Assembly: GCA_938014335.1 (NCBI GenBank)
Contig: CALLRP010000040.1
Coordinates: forward strand, 1 to 55,663
From: an uncultured bacterium
GTDB taxonomy: Bacteria; Hydrogenedentota; Hydrogenedentia; Hydrogenedentales; Hydrogenedentaceae
DNA: 55,663 bases
Reading direction: 5' to 3'
Positions 26,511-35,081 of the stretch are shown one piece after another. How positions within the stretch are numbered: position 1 is the first letter of the stretch; each line of letters starts with the position of its first letter. Below the pieces are notes generated by a model, which was not told the DNA's origin, did no database searches, and saw nothing but the letters and a program-made list of their open reading frames with translations. The position numbers and the translations under genes were made by a program.

Positions 26511-27278
26511 ATGGATGCATTTGAACTAAAGAAAAAATTAACAGAGAAAATACATTATGGTAGACCCAAAAGATATGCCATAGTCGCATGTCATGTTCTC
26601 TGGCGTGAAATAGCCTATTATTCTGCCCTCTCTCCTCATGTTTACGACTATTTCTTTTTAGAGCAGGGTTTACATGATGCACCTCATCTACTTCACGAAC
26701 GACTACAGAAAAAAATTGATGAAATCGATATACAGAAATTTGATGCCATTTTGATAGGCTATGGATTATGTAGTAATGGGACCTTAAACATTACATCCAA
26801 ATATACCCCACTCGTTTTCGTGAAAGCTCATGATTGTATAACTTTCTTTTTAGGTAGTCGTGAAAAATATCGTGAATATTTCAATCAGTTTTCTGGCATT
26901 TTTTGGTTTACACCCGGCTGGATAGAAGATAATGTAATGCCCGGTCCGGATAGAGAAAAAGCGATTCGTGAGTTGTTAAAAGAAGTTTATGGAGATGAAA
27001 ATTTAGATTATTTAATAGAATCCTTAGAGACATGGAAACAACGATACCATTGTGCCGGCTATGTAGATTTAGGTGTAGGAAATCGTGAAATGGCTAAAGA
27101 ATTTACCCAAAGTTCAGCCCGCCATTTGGGATGGGAATACTATGAATTTAAAGGGGACCCAATATTATTAATTCGCTGGTTATTAGGAGAGTGGACATAT
27201 TCTGATGATTTTATTATTCTTCCTCCAGGAAAGAAATTAAAGCCTACCTTTGATGATGAAATTGCTGTTATAGAATAA
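26511..27278 (+). CDS. DUF1638 family protein
   Basis: A 255-residue cytoplasmic protein. The family marks IGYGLCSNGT (about 82-91) and KAHDCITFFLGSREKY (about 104-119) identify DUF1638, whose members occur near corrinoid methyltransferases and URO-D-like methylcobamide:CoM/thiol methyltransferases. Conserved Cys residues and His-Asp in these motifs suggest metal or cofactor binding; the reaction is not known. It begins 29 bases after the sulfur-transfer fusion on the same strand and lacks a strong ribosome site. A URO-D family gene lies 0.9 kb away on the other strand, which fits the usual company of this family. Confidence 0.75.
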   Translation: MDAFELKKKLTEKIHYGRPKRYAIVACHVLWREIAYYSALSPHVYDYFFLEQGLHDAPHLLHERLQKKIDEIDIQKFDAILIGYGLCSNGTLNITSKYTPLVFVKAHDCITFFLGSREKYREYFNQFSGIFWFTPGWIEDNVMPGPDREKAIRELLKEVYGDENLDYLIESLETWKQRYHCAGYVDLGVGNREMAKEFTQSSARHLGWEYYEFKGDPILLIRWLLGEWTYSDDFIILPPGKKLKPTFDDEIAVIE

Positions 27279-27329
27279 ACATATAGATTTTTATTATTTA
27301 TTTGAAAATATATCATTACCAAATCCGAG

Positions 27330-28079
27330 ATGAGCGTAGGAAAAGTATATATTGGGACTAGTGGTTGGAGTTATCCTCATTGGGGAAGAGGAGTTTTTTA
27401 TCCACGGTCTATTCCTACGCAAGATTGGCTAAAGTATTATGTTTCTGTTTTTAGTTCGGTTGAAATAAATGCTACTTTTTATAGACTCCCTAATAGTACC
27501 CTTCTTCAAAAGTGGCTTCAGATTACTCCGCCGGAATTTGTGTTTTCAGTAAAAATATGGCGTCGGATTAGTCATGAGTTGCGACTCCAAAATGTTCGGT
27601 CAGCGATACAAGACTTTCATACCTCAATTACACCTTTATGTGACAGAATAAAAGTTTACTTGCTTCAACTTCCGCCTTCGTTCATTCCCACTTCGGCATT
27701 ATTGCAGGAATTTTTTCGGGAGTGGTTATCTGTGTTTAATAATGTTTATCTGGCGGTGGAATTCAGGAATAAAAAGGCTTTTAATGATGATATTTATGAA
27801 GTGCTACGGCAACATAATATTGCCCTATGTTTGGAAGATTATGAGGGCAGTGCGATTGATAATATAATCACGGCGGATTGGGTATATGTTCGCAAACACG
27901 GTCCTTCGGGGAGGTATCATGGAAGGTATACGACCCAACAATTAAAAGTAGAAGCCCAGAAGATAAGTAAGTGGCTTCGTTCGGGCAAAGATGTTTATGT
28001 CTTCTTTAATAATGATTTTGATGGATATGCTCCTAAAAATGCACAAGAATTAATGAAAATATTAGTATCTTTTGAGTGA
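27330..28079 (+). CDS. DUF72 (YecE-like) protein
   Basis: A 249-residue protein with the DUF72 signature: YIGTSGWSYPHW at the N-terminus, FSSVEINATFYRLP, FSVKIWRRISH, and near the C-terminus YVFFNNDFDGYAPKNAQEL. The fold is a TIM barrel, resembling xylose isomerase-like enzymes; no reaction has been firmly assigned to the family. It follows the DUF1638 gene by 51 bases and may share its transcript. No clear ribosome site is seen. Confidence 0.85.
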   Translation: MSVGKVYIGTSGWSYPHWGRGVFYPRSIPTQDWLKYYVSVFSSVEINATFYRLPNSTLLQKWLQITPPEFVFSVKIWRRISHELRLQNVRSAIQDFHTSITPLCDRIKVYLLQLPPSFIPTSALLQEFFREWLSVFNNVYLAVEFRNKKAFNDDIYEVLRQHNIALCLEDYEGSAIDNIITADWVYVRKHGPSGRYHGRYTTQQLKVEAQKISKWLRSGKDVYVFFNNDFDGYAPKNAQELMKILVSFE

Positions 28080-28139
28080 GAAGGGGATTTTAATTCTTGG
28101 GTCGTTTATTTTTTTATATGATTCTTATGATGGCCTCTT

Positions 28140-29333
28140 CTATAGTCTTCCCCAGATTTTTCCATATTTGTAGAACTGCTTACAAGTTTCTAAATCGGTG
28201 TAGGGAGGGAGATTGTTGCCTTCTTGAAGGATAAATCTACCTCCTTGTAGGATTCCTGAAGAGAGAATATTTTTTGTTTCTGTGAGTAAATCGTCTACAC
28301 ACCCTTTAAGGAATAAGCTCGCTTTGGGACCTCCGCTGATAAGGCATTCTTCGCCCAGTTCTTGTCTTAACTTTCCGAAGTCAATAGGAAAGCCGGTATC
28401 GAAAATACGGACATTAAGTTTGGATTTAATTGTTGGTAATAGATGTTGCACATTTCCACACAGATGAATATAGCGGTTATTAGGTTCAGCGAAGGTATCG
28501 TATATTTGTTTATGGTAAGGTAAAACAAATTCGCAATATTGTTCTAACGAAAGCATCTGAACGGCATCATCGGCGAACCAGTAATCGCTCATGGGAAATA
28601 TAATACCCATGAAATTTAGCCACTTTTTCATACGTGTAATTAATGCTTGTGTTATGAAATCCAATAATTGATGTACATATGGCGGGTCTACTAATAGGTC
28701 TATGCATAAAGCCTCGGCACCTCTAAGTAAAGTAGCGATGGTGAAAACACCATCGGTCCAACCGAAGGGGGATTTCCATGGTATTTTAACAGGAATACCT
28801 AAAAATTCCCAGCCTGCCTTGCATTTTTGTTTGTAGTAGTCGAGATACTTTAAGGACAGTTCTACAAGTTCTCCCTGGAAAGGGTCGGGGATTCCCTGGT
28901 CAAAGAGCTTGTTTTTGTTGTCATCGTGTAAAATGGGTTGGGTTGTTGGGACCTGGCCTTCTAGGAAAAGGAGAGGACAGCCAAACCAACTGCCGTCGTA
29001 TACATTCTGAAAATCGATGTAGATTTCCCATTCTTTGGGTAATCCATGTTCGTGGTCTCCGGGCAGTAAAAAGCGACGCCATAGTTCCCAATGAAATTGG
29101 ACTTCTGCCATTGTATCGGGATTAAAAAAGTAATCTTTGAAAGTAATTCCTTTCCTATTTAAGGATTTGTCTAACAATAATACTTTTGAATTGGAATTAA
29201 GTCGAATGGGGACTCTTTGGTGTTTCCCATTTTCGAAATCGTGCCATAGTTGGGCTGTTTGATGGTTCTGCTCATGAAAAGAGTTATTCTGAATATCACT
29301 ATCTGTAATGGGTAAATCAAATAGCCATTTCAT
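28140..29333 (-). CDS. Uroporphyrinogen decarboxylase-like (MtaA-type) protein
   Basis: A 397-residue URO-D superfamily protein with a TIM barrel. The motif HLCGN in NNRYIHLCGNVQHLLP (about 299-314) supplies the His and Cys that bind zinc in methylcobamide:thiol methyltransferases such as MtaA, whereas true HemE enzymes lack it; the N-terminal arginines of HemE are also absent. A methyl-transfer or demethylation role on an unknown substrate is more likely than haem synthesis. FGWTDGVFTIATLLRGAEAL is the family's conserved central stretch. It lies downstream of two oxidoreductase genes on the same strand; a TATAAT box at 29375-29380 may give it its own promoter. Confidence 0.8.
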   Translation of the reverse strand: MKWLFDLPITDSDIQNNSFHEQNHQTAQLWHDFENGKHQRVPIRLNSNSKVLLLDKSLNRKGITFKDYFFNPDTMAEVQFHWELWRRFLLPGDHEHGLPKEWEIYIDFQNVYDGSWFGCPLLFLEGQVPTTQPILHDDNKNKLFDQGIPDPFQGELVELSLKYLDYYKQKCKAGWEFLGIPVKIPWKSPFGWTDGVFTIATLLRGAEALCIDLLVDPPYVHQLLDFITQALITRMKKWLNFMGIIFPMSDYWFADDAVQMLSLEQYCEFVLPYHKQIYDTFAEPNNRYIHLCGNVQHLLPTIKSKLNVRIFDTGFPIDFGKLRQELGEECLISGGPKASLFLKGCVDDLLTETKNILSSGILQGGRFILQEGNNLPPYTDLETCKQFYKYGKIWGRL

Positions 29334-29449
29334 ACGAATTTTCTTGTTTTGTATCCATAAATATATGTGCGGAAATTATAAACTACGATGTTTTTTTGAA
29401 TGTAAGATATGTGACTTACCATTTTGAATTGAGTTAGAGAAATGGTTTT

Positions 29450-30694
29450 TTATCCTTCACGGATTTCGCGTTTTTCAGCGTCATAGATTTGTCGTTTGCC
29501 GGTGTCGTAGGCAATCATCGCCATGATACAGGCAACGGAGTGCTGGTACCCTGCATCGATATTCGCATTGGGCTCTTTCCCATTACGCATGCATTGTAAC
29601 CAGTCTAAAATATGGTCAGGACATTCCATCGGCTCAATTTCTATTCTATCTTTCAAAGCATCCGTTTTCTTATAAGCCCCATCGGGTAACAAAACAGGAT
29701 TGTTCCAATCTTGTAAGTCCATTAAACCTTGATTGCCAAAGATTTTGAATGAATTGCCGGCGCCATTACCGAAGTTGGTGGAATAGGAGACCATAAACCC
29801 TTCCGGATATTTCCATAACACTTGAATATGGTCAGGGCAGGTAAAGTTATACTTATCTTTCCAGGTATAAATACCTCCGGCACATACGGCACTTTCCGGG
29901 AATTGTGCTCCTGTGATGTAATGAACCAGGTCAATAAAGTGACTACCCCAACCGGGGATGGGACCATCGGAGAATTCGCGATATCCATACCAGCCTGAAC
30001 AAAATACAGAGTCAAAAGGCTTATCGGTCACCCCGGAAGTAAATTCTCGCCAGTTAACATCTTCAGGTTTTAAATCCTCACGAATTCGAGGATACCAATA
30101 TGGACGAGAGTCATTTCGGCATTGCTCTATTCTGGCTACCGTTCCAAGAATACCCGTTCGATATACTTCGCGGGCACCTGTGAAACTGGGATAACTCCTC
30201 AATTGTGTCCCTATTTGCACGACAACTTTGTTCTCTTTTACCGCATCACAGGCAGAAATGAGTTCTTTCATATTTTTGCCTAACGGTTTCTCACAATAAG
30301 CATGCTTTTTAGCTTTGGCAGAGGCTTCCAGATGACGGCAATGTACATGGTCGGCGGAGGCAATTACTACTGCATCCACTGGCGATTTTGCTAAGAGGTC
30401 CTGGTATGATTCATATATTTGGGGTTCTTTGCCAAAGACATCCTTAATCATTTGAACCATTTTTTCTCGTTTTTCTTTCCAGGGGTCACAAACGGAGATG
30501 ATTTCTATGTTTTCTTTTTCTCTATAAGCACTGAGTTGTTCGAAATGGGCATGTGCACGTCCACCACAGCCTATCATTCCGATGGCGATGCGGTCATTTG
30601 CCCCTGCAACACGGGAATAACTTAATGCGGAAAGAGTTACAGCCGTTCCGATACTCGTGGTCTTTAGAAATTCACGGCGCGTCTTTTGTTCCAT
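29450..30694 (-). CDS. Tat-exported Gfo/Idh/MocA oxidoreductase (copy A)
   Basis: A 414-residue NAD(P)-dependent oxidoreductase. A twin-arginine signal KTRREFLKTTSIGTA begins at residue 4, so it is probably exported folded with its cofactor. The Rossmann motif is IGMIGCGGRAHAH (about 37-49) and the family lysine lies in YCEKPLG; the C-terminal half is the substrate-binding beta sheet domain. Such proteins act on sugars or inositols, and in this phylogenetic range many copies are found. AGGAG precedes the ATG. It follows copy B after 18 bases and the two are close relatives, with two blocks of almost identical DNA at both ends. Confidence 0.88.
   Translation of the reverse strand: MEQKTRREFLKTTSIGTAVTLSALSYSRVAGANDRIAIGMIGCGGRAHAHFEQLSAYREKENIEIISVCDPWKEKREKMVQMIKDVFGKEPQIYESYQDLLAKSPVDAVVIASADHVHCRHLEASAKAKKHAYCEKPLGKNMKELISACDAVKENKVVVQIGTQLRSYPSFTGAREVYRTGILGTVARIEQCRNDSRPYWYPRIREDLKPEDVNWREFTSGVTDKPFDSVFCSGWYGYREFSDGPIPGWGSHFIDLVHYITGAQFPESAVCAGGIYTWKDKYNFTCPDHIQVLWKYPEGFMVSYSTNFGNGAGNSFKIFGNQGLMDLQDWNNPVLLPDGAYKKTDALKDRIEIEPMECPDHILDWLQCMRNGKEPNANIDAGYQHSVACIMAMIAYDTGKRQIYDAEKREIREG
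29493..29620. repeat. Conserved DNA tract A1 (partner 30756-30883)
   Basis: About 128 bases that are nearly identical to the matching part of the paralogue, offset exactly 1,263 bases, with only a handful of mismatches. The flanking coding DNA differs far more often. Confidence 0.8.
30564..30628. repeat. Identical DNA tract A2 (partner 31827-31891)
   Basis: A 65-base stretch that is identical in both oxidoreductase genes, again at an offset of 1,263 bases. It covers the Rossmann loop and the sequence before it. Confidence 0.85.
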
Positions 30695-30712
30695 AGTTGT
30701 TCTCCTTAATGT

Positions 30713-31957
30713 TTATCCTTCTTTAATTTCTCTGTTGATAGGGTCGTAAATCTGGCGTTTGCCGGTGTCGTAGGCAATCATCGCCATGATACAGGCAACG
30801 GAGTGCTGGTAGCCTGCATCGATATTCGCATTGGGCTCTTTCCCATTACGCATACATTGTAACCAGTCTAAAATGTGGTCAGGACGTTCTATGGGTTCGA
30901 TTTCTTTCTTTTCTTTTAATGCATCTGTTTTCTTAAAAGCACCATCCGGTAATAATATTGGATTGTTCCAATCTTGTAAATCCATTAATCCCTGATTACC
31001 GAAAATATAAAATGTATTGCCTGCTCCATTCCCAAAATTGGTAGAATAAGACACCATAAACCCTTCGGGATATCTCCACAATACTTGAATGTGGTCGGGG
31101 CAGGTGAAGTTATGTTCATCTTTCCAGGTATAAATACCTCCGTCACATACTGCACTTTCAGGGAATTGAGCACCCGTAATGTAATGGACTAAATCGATGA
31201 AATGACTGCCCCATTGAGGAATGGGACCATCCGAGAAATCACGATAACCATACCAGGCTGAGCATAACACCGAATCAAAAGGTTTATCCGTAACACCCCC
31301 TGTAAACTCTTTCCAGTTAACATCTTCTTTTTTCAGGTCCTTGCGGATGTGTGAATACCAATAGGGCGAACTACCATTTCTACATTGTTCTACACGGGAA
31401 ACTTTTCCCAGGATACCGCTTTTATATACTTCGCGTGCTCCGGTAAAACTGGCATAACTCCGTAATTGTGTCCCTATCTGAACAATAACCTTATTTTCTT
31501 TTACTGCATCGTAAGCAGGGAGAAGCTCTTTCATATTATTTGCCAGCGGTTTTTCACAATAAGCATGTTTTTTCATCTTTGCAGTTGCCTCTAATTGTCG
31601 GGCATGCATATGGTCTGCGGAAGCAATTACTACAGCATCTACCTTCGCTTTTGAAAGGAGGTCTTGATACGATTCGAACTGTTGAGGATCTTTGGCATAA
31701 ACATCTTTTACCATCTTTGCCATTTTTTCTCGTTTTTCTTTCCAGGGGTCACAGACCGCCATAATTTCTACATTTTCCTTATTCTTATACGCACTTATTT
31801 GTTTAAAATGGTCATGAGAACGACTTCCACAGCCTATCATTCCGATGGCGATGCGGTCATTTGCCCCTGCAACACGGGAATAACTTAATGCAGATAATGT
31901 AACGGCCGTTCCAACAGAAGCGCTTTTTAAAAATTCTCTACGGGTTTTCTTATTCAC
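30713..31957 (-). CDS. Tat-exported Gfo/Idh/MocA oxidoreductase (copy B)
   Basis: A 414-residue paralogue of the following gene with the same parts: Tat signal NKKTRREFLKSASVG, Rossmann motif IGMIGCGSRSHDH, EKP motif YCEKPLANN and a C-terminal sheet domain. I place the start at GTG (31957): GGAGG stands eight bases upstream, and this gives exactly the length and N-terminus of the paralogue. A TTG 15 bases earlier overlaps the ribosome site and is unlikely. First gene of a probable operon of B, A and perhaps the URO-D-like gene. Substrate unknown. Confidence 0.88.
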   Translation of the reverse strand: MNKKTRREFLKSASVGTAVTLSALSYSRVAGANDRIAIGMIGCGSRSHDHFKQISAYKNKENVEIMAVCDPWKEKREKMAKMVKDVYAKDPQQFESYQDLLSKAKVDAVVIASADHMHARQLEATAKMKKHAYCEKPLANNMKELLPAYDAVKENKVIVQIGTQLRSYASFTGAREVYKSGILGKVSRVEQCRNGSSPYWYSHIRKDLKKEDVNWKEFTGGVTDKPFDSVLCSAWYGYRDFSDGPIPQWGSHFIDLVHYITGAQFPESAVCDGGIYTWKDEHNFTCPDHIQVLWRYPEGFMVSYSTNFGNGAGNTFYIFGNQGLMDLQDWNNPILLPDGAFKKTDALKEKKEIEPIERPDHILDWLQCMRNGKEPNANIDAGYQHSVACIMAMIAYDTGKRQIYDPINREIKEG

Positions 31958-32137
31958 GAGAAATTCCTCCAATTATAATATTTAATTGTTGATTATCATA
32001 TTCCAACTCAAAGAAACTATTCCATACACTACTACATTTTTTTCTATTTTTTCAAAAATATAAGTTCTGTTCATAAGAACCCCTTAGAATTTTTATAAAG
32101 ACAAAGTTTGTAATAATAATTGGGATTATTGAAAGTA

Positions 32138-32167
32138 TTGCCTGTTTTGGATTTAACATGTTAAAAT
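32138..32167 (+). promoter_or_regulatory. Putative promoter with palindrome for the sugar-phosphate operon
   Basis: TTGCCT (32138-32143), an 18-base spacer and TAAAAT (32162-32167). A 14-base perfect palindrome, TTTAACATGTTAAA (32152-32165), covers the spacer end and the -10 box and could be an operator. Confidence 0.45.
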
Positions 32168-32202
32168 GATGTATTTTAATTCTATTCCAAGGAGTTTTCT
32201 AT

Positions 32203-32823
32203 ATGTATTTCATGAAGGAATTGTTTCAATCTTCACCCCATTTTTCATCATATTATGCAGGATATTGCGAACGGTTATGTCAGCTATTACATTGTTTAAA
32301 TAGAGAGATACTAATGAAGATTGTAGATGAGATATGGAATAAAATTAGTGAAGGGGAAACGCTATTTCTTGCAGGGAATGGAGGTAGTTCCACAGTTTTA
32401 TCCCATTGGGTTAATGATTTAGTAGTTGGAAACTACATAACAAACTGTGCTCCGATTCGTGCGATAAATCTATCGGATAACCAGGCTGTCGTTACCGCAT
32501 TGGGTAATGATGAGGGTTATGAAAATGTTTTCGTAGGTCAGTTAAGAGCACTTGCAAAGAAAGGGGATTTATTTATAGTAATGTCTGTGAGTGGGAATAG
32601 TCCCAATATTATTAAAGCAGTCGAATGGTCAAAGGAACATGGTATTGTTACTGTGGGTATTGCAGGCTGTAATGGAGGTAAATTACTTTCTATGTGTGAT
32701 TATGGACTTCTTGTGGAAAGTACAAAAGATGAATACGGTCCAGTTGAAGATGTGTTCTGTATCATTACCCATATTATCAGTACTTATCTGGCACAGAAAC
32801 GAGGCAAAAATTTATACCATTAA
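32203..32823 (+). CDS. SIS-domain sugar isomerase (GmhA/DiaA-like)
   Basis: A 206-residue SIS protein. GNGGSSTVLSHWVNDLVVGN (59-78) matches the phosphosugar loop of sedoheptulose-7-phosphate isomerase GmhA, and VMSVSGNSPNIIKAVEWSKE is the second SIS loop. GmhA starts ADP- or GDP-heptose synthesis; related proteins (DiaA, other isomerases) are possible. AAGGAG lies eight bases before the ATG. The following phosphatase-like gene suggests a sugar-phosphate pathway, but no heptose kinase or nucleotidyltransferase is in the window. Confidence 0.8.
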   Translation: MYFMKELFQSSPHFSSYYAGYCERLCQLLHCLNREILMKIVDEIWNKISEGETLFLAGNGGSSTVLSHWVNDLVVGNYITNCAPIRAINLSDNQAVVTALGNDEGYENVFVGQLRALAKKGDLFIVMSVSGNSPNIIKAVEWSKEHGIVTVGIAGCNGGKLLSMCDYGLLVESTKDEYGPVEDVFCIITHIISTYLAQKRGKNLYH

Positions 32824-32836
32824 ATAGGATTCGGGA

Positions 32837-33589
32837 ATGGATATTCAAGAATGTTTTGAACTGGCGGTCACAGCAGTGCATCGAGCGGGAATTATTTTGT
32901 CAGACCTTTTTCGAGAACCTTGTGAGGTTATTTATGAAGATGCACGCGATATCAAATTAATGGCAGACCGTGAATCGGAATCTGCAATTATTGATGTGTT
33001 GGAATCAACGCCGTTTGCTATTTTATCAGAGGAACGAGGTTGGGTTCGTGAGTATGTTTTTAATGAACCTTATTGGGTTATAGACCCGCTGGATGGGACG
33101 CTCAATTTTAGCAGGAAGATACCTTTATGTGCGATTTCGATTGCATTGATGAAAGGGGATGAATTTTTGTTGGGTGTTGTTTATGATTTTATTAGGCATG
33201 AATTATTCGCAGGGACAAAAGAGAAGGGGACATTTTTAAATGAAACATCGGTCAAAGTTTCGAAGATAAATCATGCGAGAGATGGAATTGTAGCAACGGG
33301 ATTACCTGTTTTTCGTCCTTATACGGAAACGGAATTTCAGCAGTATATTCAGGAATTGCGAAAATATCGTCGTGTCCGATTCATAGGCTCATCTGCGTTA
33401 TCGCTGGCTTATGTAGCCTGTGGGCGGATGGATGCTTTCATTCAGGATGAAATTATGTTGTGGGATATTGCCGGAGGTTCTGCTTTGATAAAATTTGCAG
33501 GCGGGACGGTGAAAATTTATGATATTCCTGGAGCACCTTTTACGAAGAAAATACGAACTGCTTGTAGAGAGGAGGTATTAATATCATGA
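32837..33589 (+). CDS. Inositol monophosphatase-family phosphatase
   Basis: A 250-residue Mg-dependent phosphatase. Metal-site motifs are complete: EER (about 67-69), DPLDGTLNF (about 84-92) and WDIAGGSALIKFAGG (about 205-219). Family members dephosphorylate inositol phosphates, histidinol phosphate, fructose-1,6-bisphosphate or PAP. Next to a GmhA-like isomerase, a role on a sugar phosphate is plausible, perhaps in place of the HAD phosphatase GmhB; this is inference. It overlaps the next gene by four bases. Confidence 0.85.
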   Translation: MDIQECFELAVTAVHRAGIILSDLFREPCEVIYEDARDIKLMADRESESAIIDVLESTPFAILSEERGWVREYVFNEPYWVIDPLDGTLNFSRKIPLCAISIALMKGDEFLLGVVYDFIRHELFAGTKEKGTFLNETSVKVSKINHARDGIVATGLPVFRPYTETEFQQYIQELRKYRRVRFIGSSALSLAYVACGRMDAFIQDEIMLWDIAGGSALIKFAGGTVKIYDIPGAPFTKKIRTACREEVLIS

Positions 33590-34071
33590 TAGTTGACCGA
33601 TTTGAAAATTGGGAACGGTATTTTCATGGGAAGGTAGGGAAATGGGTGTTATCTCATATCAAAGGGCTCAATGAGAATAGTCCGGATACGGAAATGGAAC
33701 CTTTATATGGTGAAGATATAAAAGTAAGGGTTATGTCCTACACTACAAAGGATATTTCTGAAACTGTTTTCGAGGCACATAAGAAGTACATCGATATTCA
33801 ATTCACACTCTCGGGAGAGGAGGGTATTGGTTGGATACCCGAAGTAATGGCTCGGGTAAAAACTGAGTATGATCTTGAAAAAGATGTGAGATTGTATAAT
33901 GTCGATACATTAAAAATTAACATCATCCAAAATGTGCCGGGGCAATTTATGGTTTTATTCCCCGGGGAAGTGCATGGCGCAGGTATTTGTCTCAATAAAA
34001 AAATAATTACTGTGAAAAAATGTGTTATAAAAATAAGTTGGGAGGCGTTTGTCAATTCGGAATTAGGATAA
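33586..34071 (+). CDS. YhcH/YjgK/YiaL family protein
   Basis: A 161-residue cupin-like protein. FEAHKKYIDIQFTLSGEEGIGW and a C-terminal FPGEVHGAG match the YhcH family, whose Escherichia coli member (NanQ) is a sialic acid anomerase; others bind metal and small sugars. GAGGAGG precedes the ATG, which overlaps the upstream stop. Within this operon it could speed anomer exchange of the sugar intermediate. Confidence 0.85.
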   Translation: MIVDRFENWERYFHGKVGKWVLSHIKGLNENSPDTEMEPLYGEDIKVRVMSYTTKDISETVFEAHKKYIDIQFTLSGEEGIGWIPEVMARVKTEYDLEKDVRLYNVDTLKINIIQNVPGQFMVLFPGEVHGAGICLNKKIITVKKCVIKISWEAFVNSELG

Positions 34072-34122
34072 GCGAATTATAATTCGTATAATAGTAGAGA
34101 ATAGAGCTGTTTGGAGGAAGTT

Positions 34123-35055
34123 ATGAGTCGAGTGAATTTAATTACAGGTGGTGCAGGTTTTATCGGTTCCCATTTGTGTGAAGCATTACTGCATCGCGGT
34201 GAGGAAGTAATTTGTCTGGACAATTTTTTCACAGGCAGGAAAAAGAATATCCAGCATTTGATAGGACATCCACAATTTGAAGTTATTCGTCATGATATTA
34301 CAGAACCTATCCTTCTCGAAGTGGACCGAATATTTAATTTGGCGTGTCCGGCGTCACCCGTGCACTATCAATTTAACCCTGTGAAGACGATTAAGACTAA
34401 TGTTATGGGGGCATTAAATGTATTGGGATTAGCCAAACGGGTTAAAGCCCGCGTTTTGCAGGCGAGCACATCTGAAGTGTATGGAGACCCAGCGGTGCAT
34501 CCTCAGCCTGAGAGTTATTGGGGAAATGTAAACCCGATTGGGAAACGCAGTTGCTATGATGAGGGGAAAAGAGTGGCAGAAGCGTTATTTTTTGATTATC
34601 ATCGACAGAATGGTGTGGATATTCGTGTAATACGGATTTTTAATACCTACGGTCCTCGTATGCTGATTAATGATGGCAGGGTAGTCAGTAATTTCATTGT
34701 ACAGGCACTACGAAATGAACCTATCACTGTTTTTGGAGATGGCTCCCAAACTCGTTCTTTTTGTTACATCAGTGATTTGATAGACGGTATTATACGAATG
34801 ATGGATTGTGAAAACTTTACAGGACCTGTTAATTTGGGCAATCCGGGAGAGTTTACTATTTTAGAATTAGCGAACTTGGTTTGTGAAATGATAGGTTCAA
34901 AATCCGAAATTATTTTTAAGCCCCTCCCAGAGAATGACCCTTGCAGAAGGAAACCCGATATTTCCCTGGCAAAAGAGAAACTCGATTGGGAACCTAAAGT
35001 TCCTCTTCGTGAAGGGTTAAAACACACGATTGAATATTTTTCAAAAATTATATAA
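34123..35055 (+). CDS. UDP-glucuronate decarboxylase (UDP-xylose synthase)-like SDR
   Basis: A 310-residue extended [15 protein letters not shown] at the N-terminus binds NAD; catalytic residues are in [10 protein letters not shown] and [11 protein letters not shown] (Tyr and Lys of YxxxK). [26 protein letters not shown] and [10 protein letters not shown] are the characteristic UXS motifs, so the reaction is UDP-glucuronate to UDP-xylose (through the 4-keto intermediate). Start: ATG at 34123, five bases after GGAGG; an upstream TTG in frame is part of that site. UDP-xylose would feed surface glycans. Confidence 0.9.
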   Translation: MSRVNLITGGAGFIGSHLCEALLHRGEEVICLDNFFTGRKKNIQHLIGHPQFEVIRHDITEPILLEVDRIFNLACPASPVHYQFNPVKTIKTNVMGALNVLGLAKRVKARVLQASTSEVYGDPAVHPQPESYWGNVNPIGKRSCYDEGKRVAEALFFDYHRQNGVDIRVIRIFNTYGPRMLINDGRVVSNFIVQALRNEPITVFGDGSQTRSFCYISDLIDGIIRMMDCENFTGPVNLGNPGEFTILELANLVCEMIGSKSEIIFKPLPENDPCRRKPDISLAKEKLDWEPKVPLREGLKHTIEYFSKII

Positions 35056-35081
35056 ATATTACTCATAATGACACAGGATTT

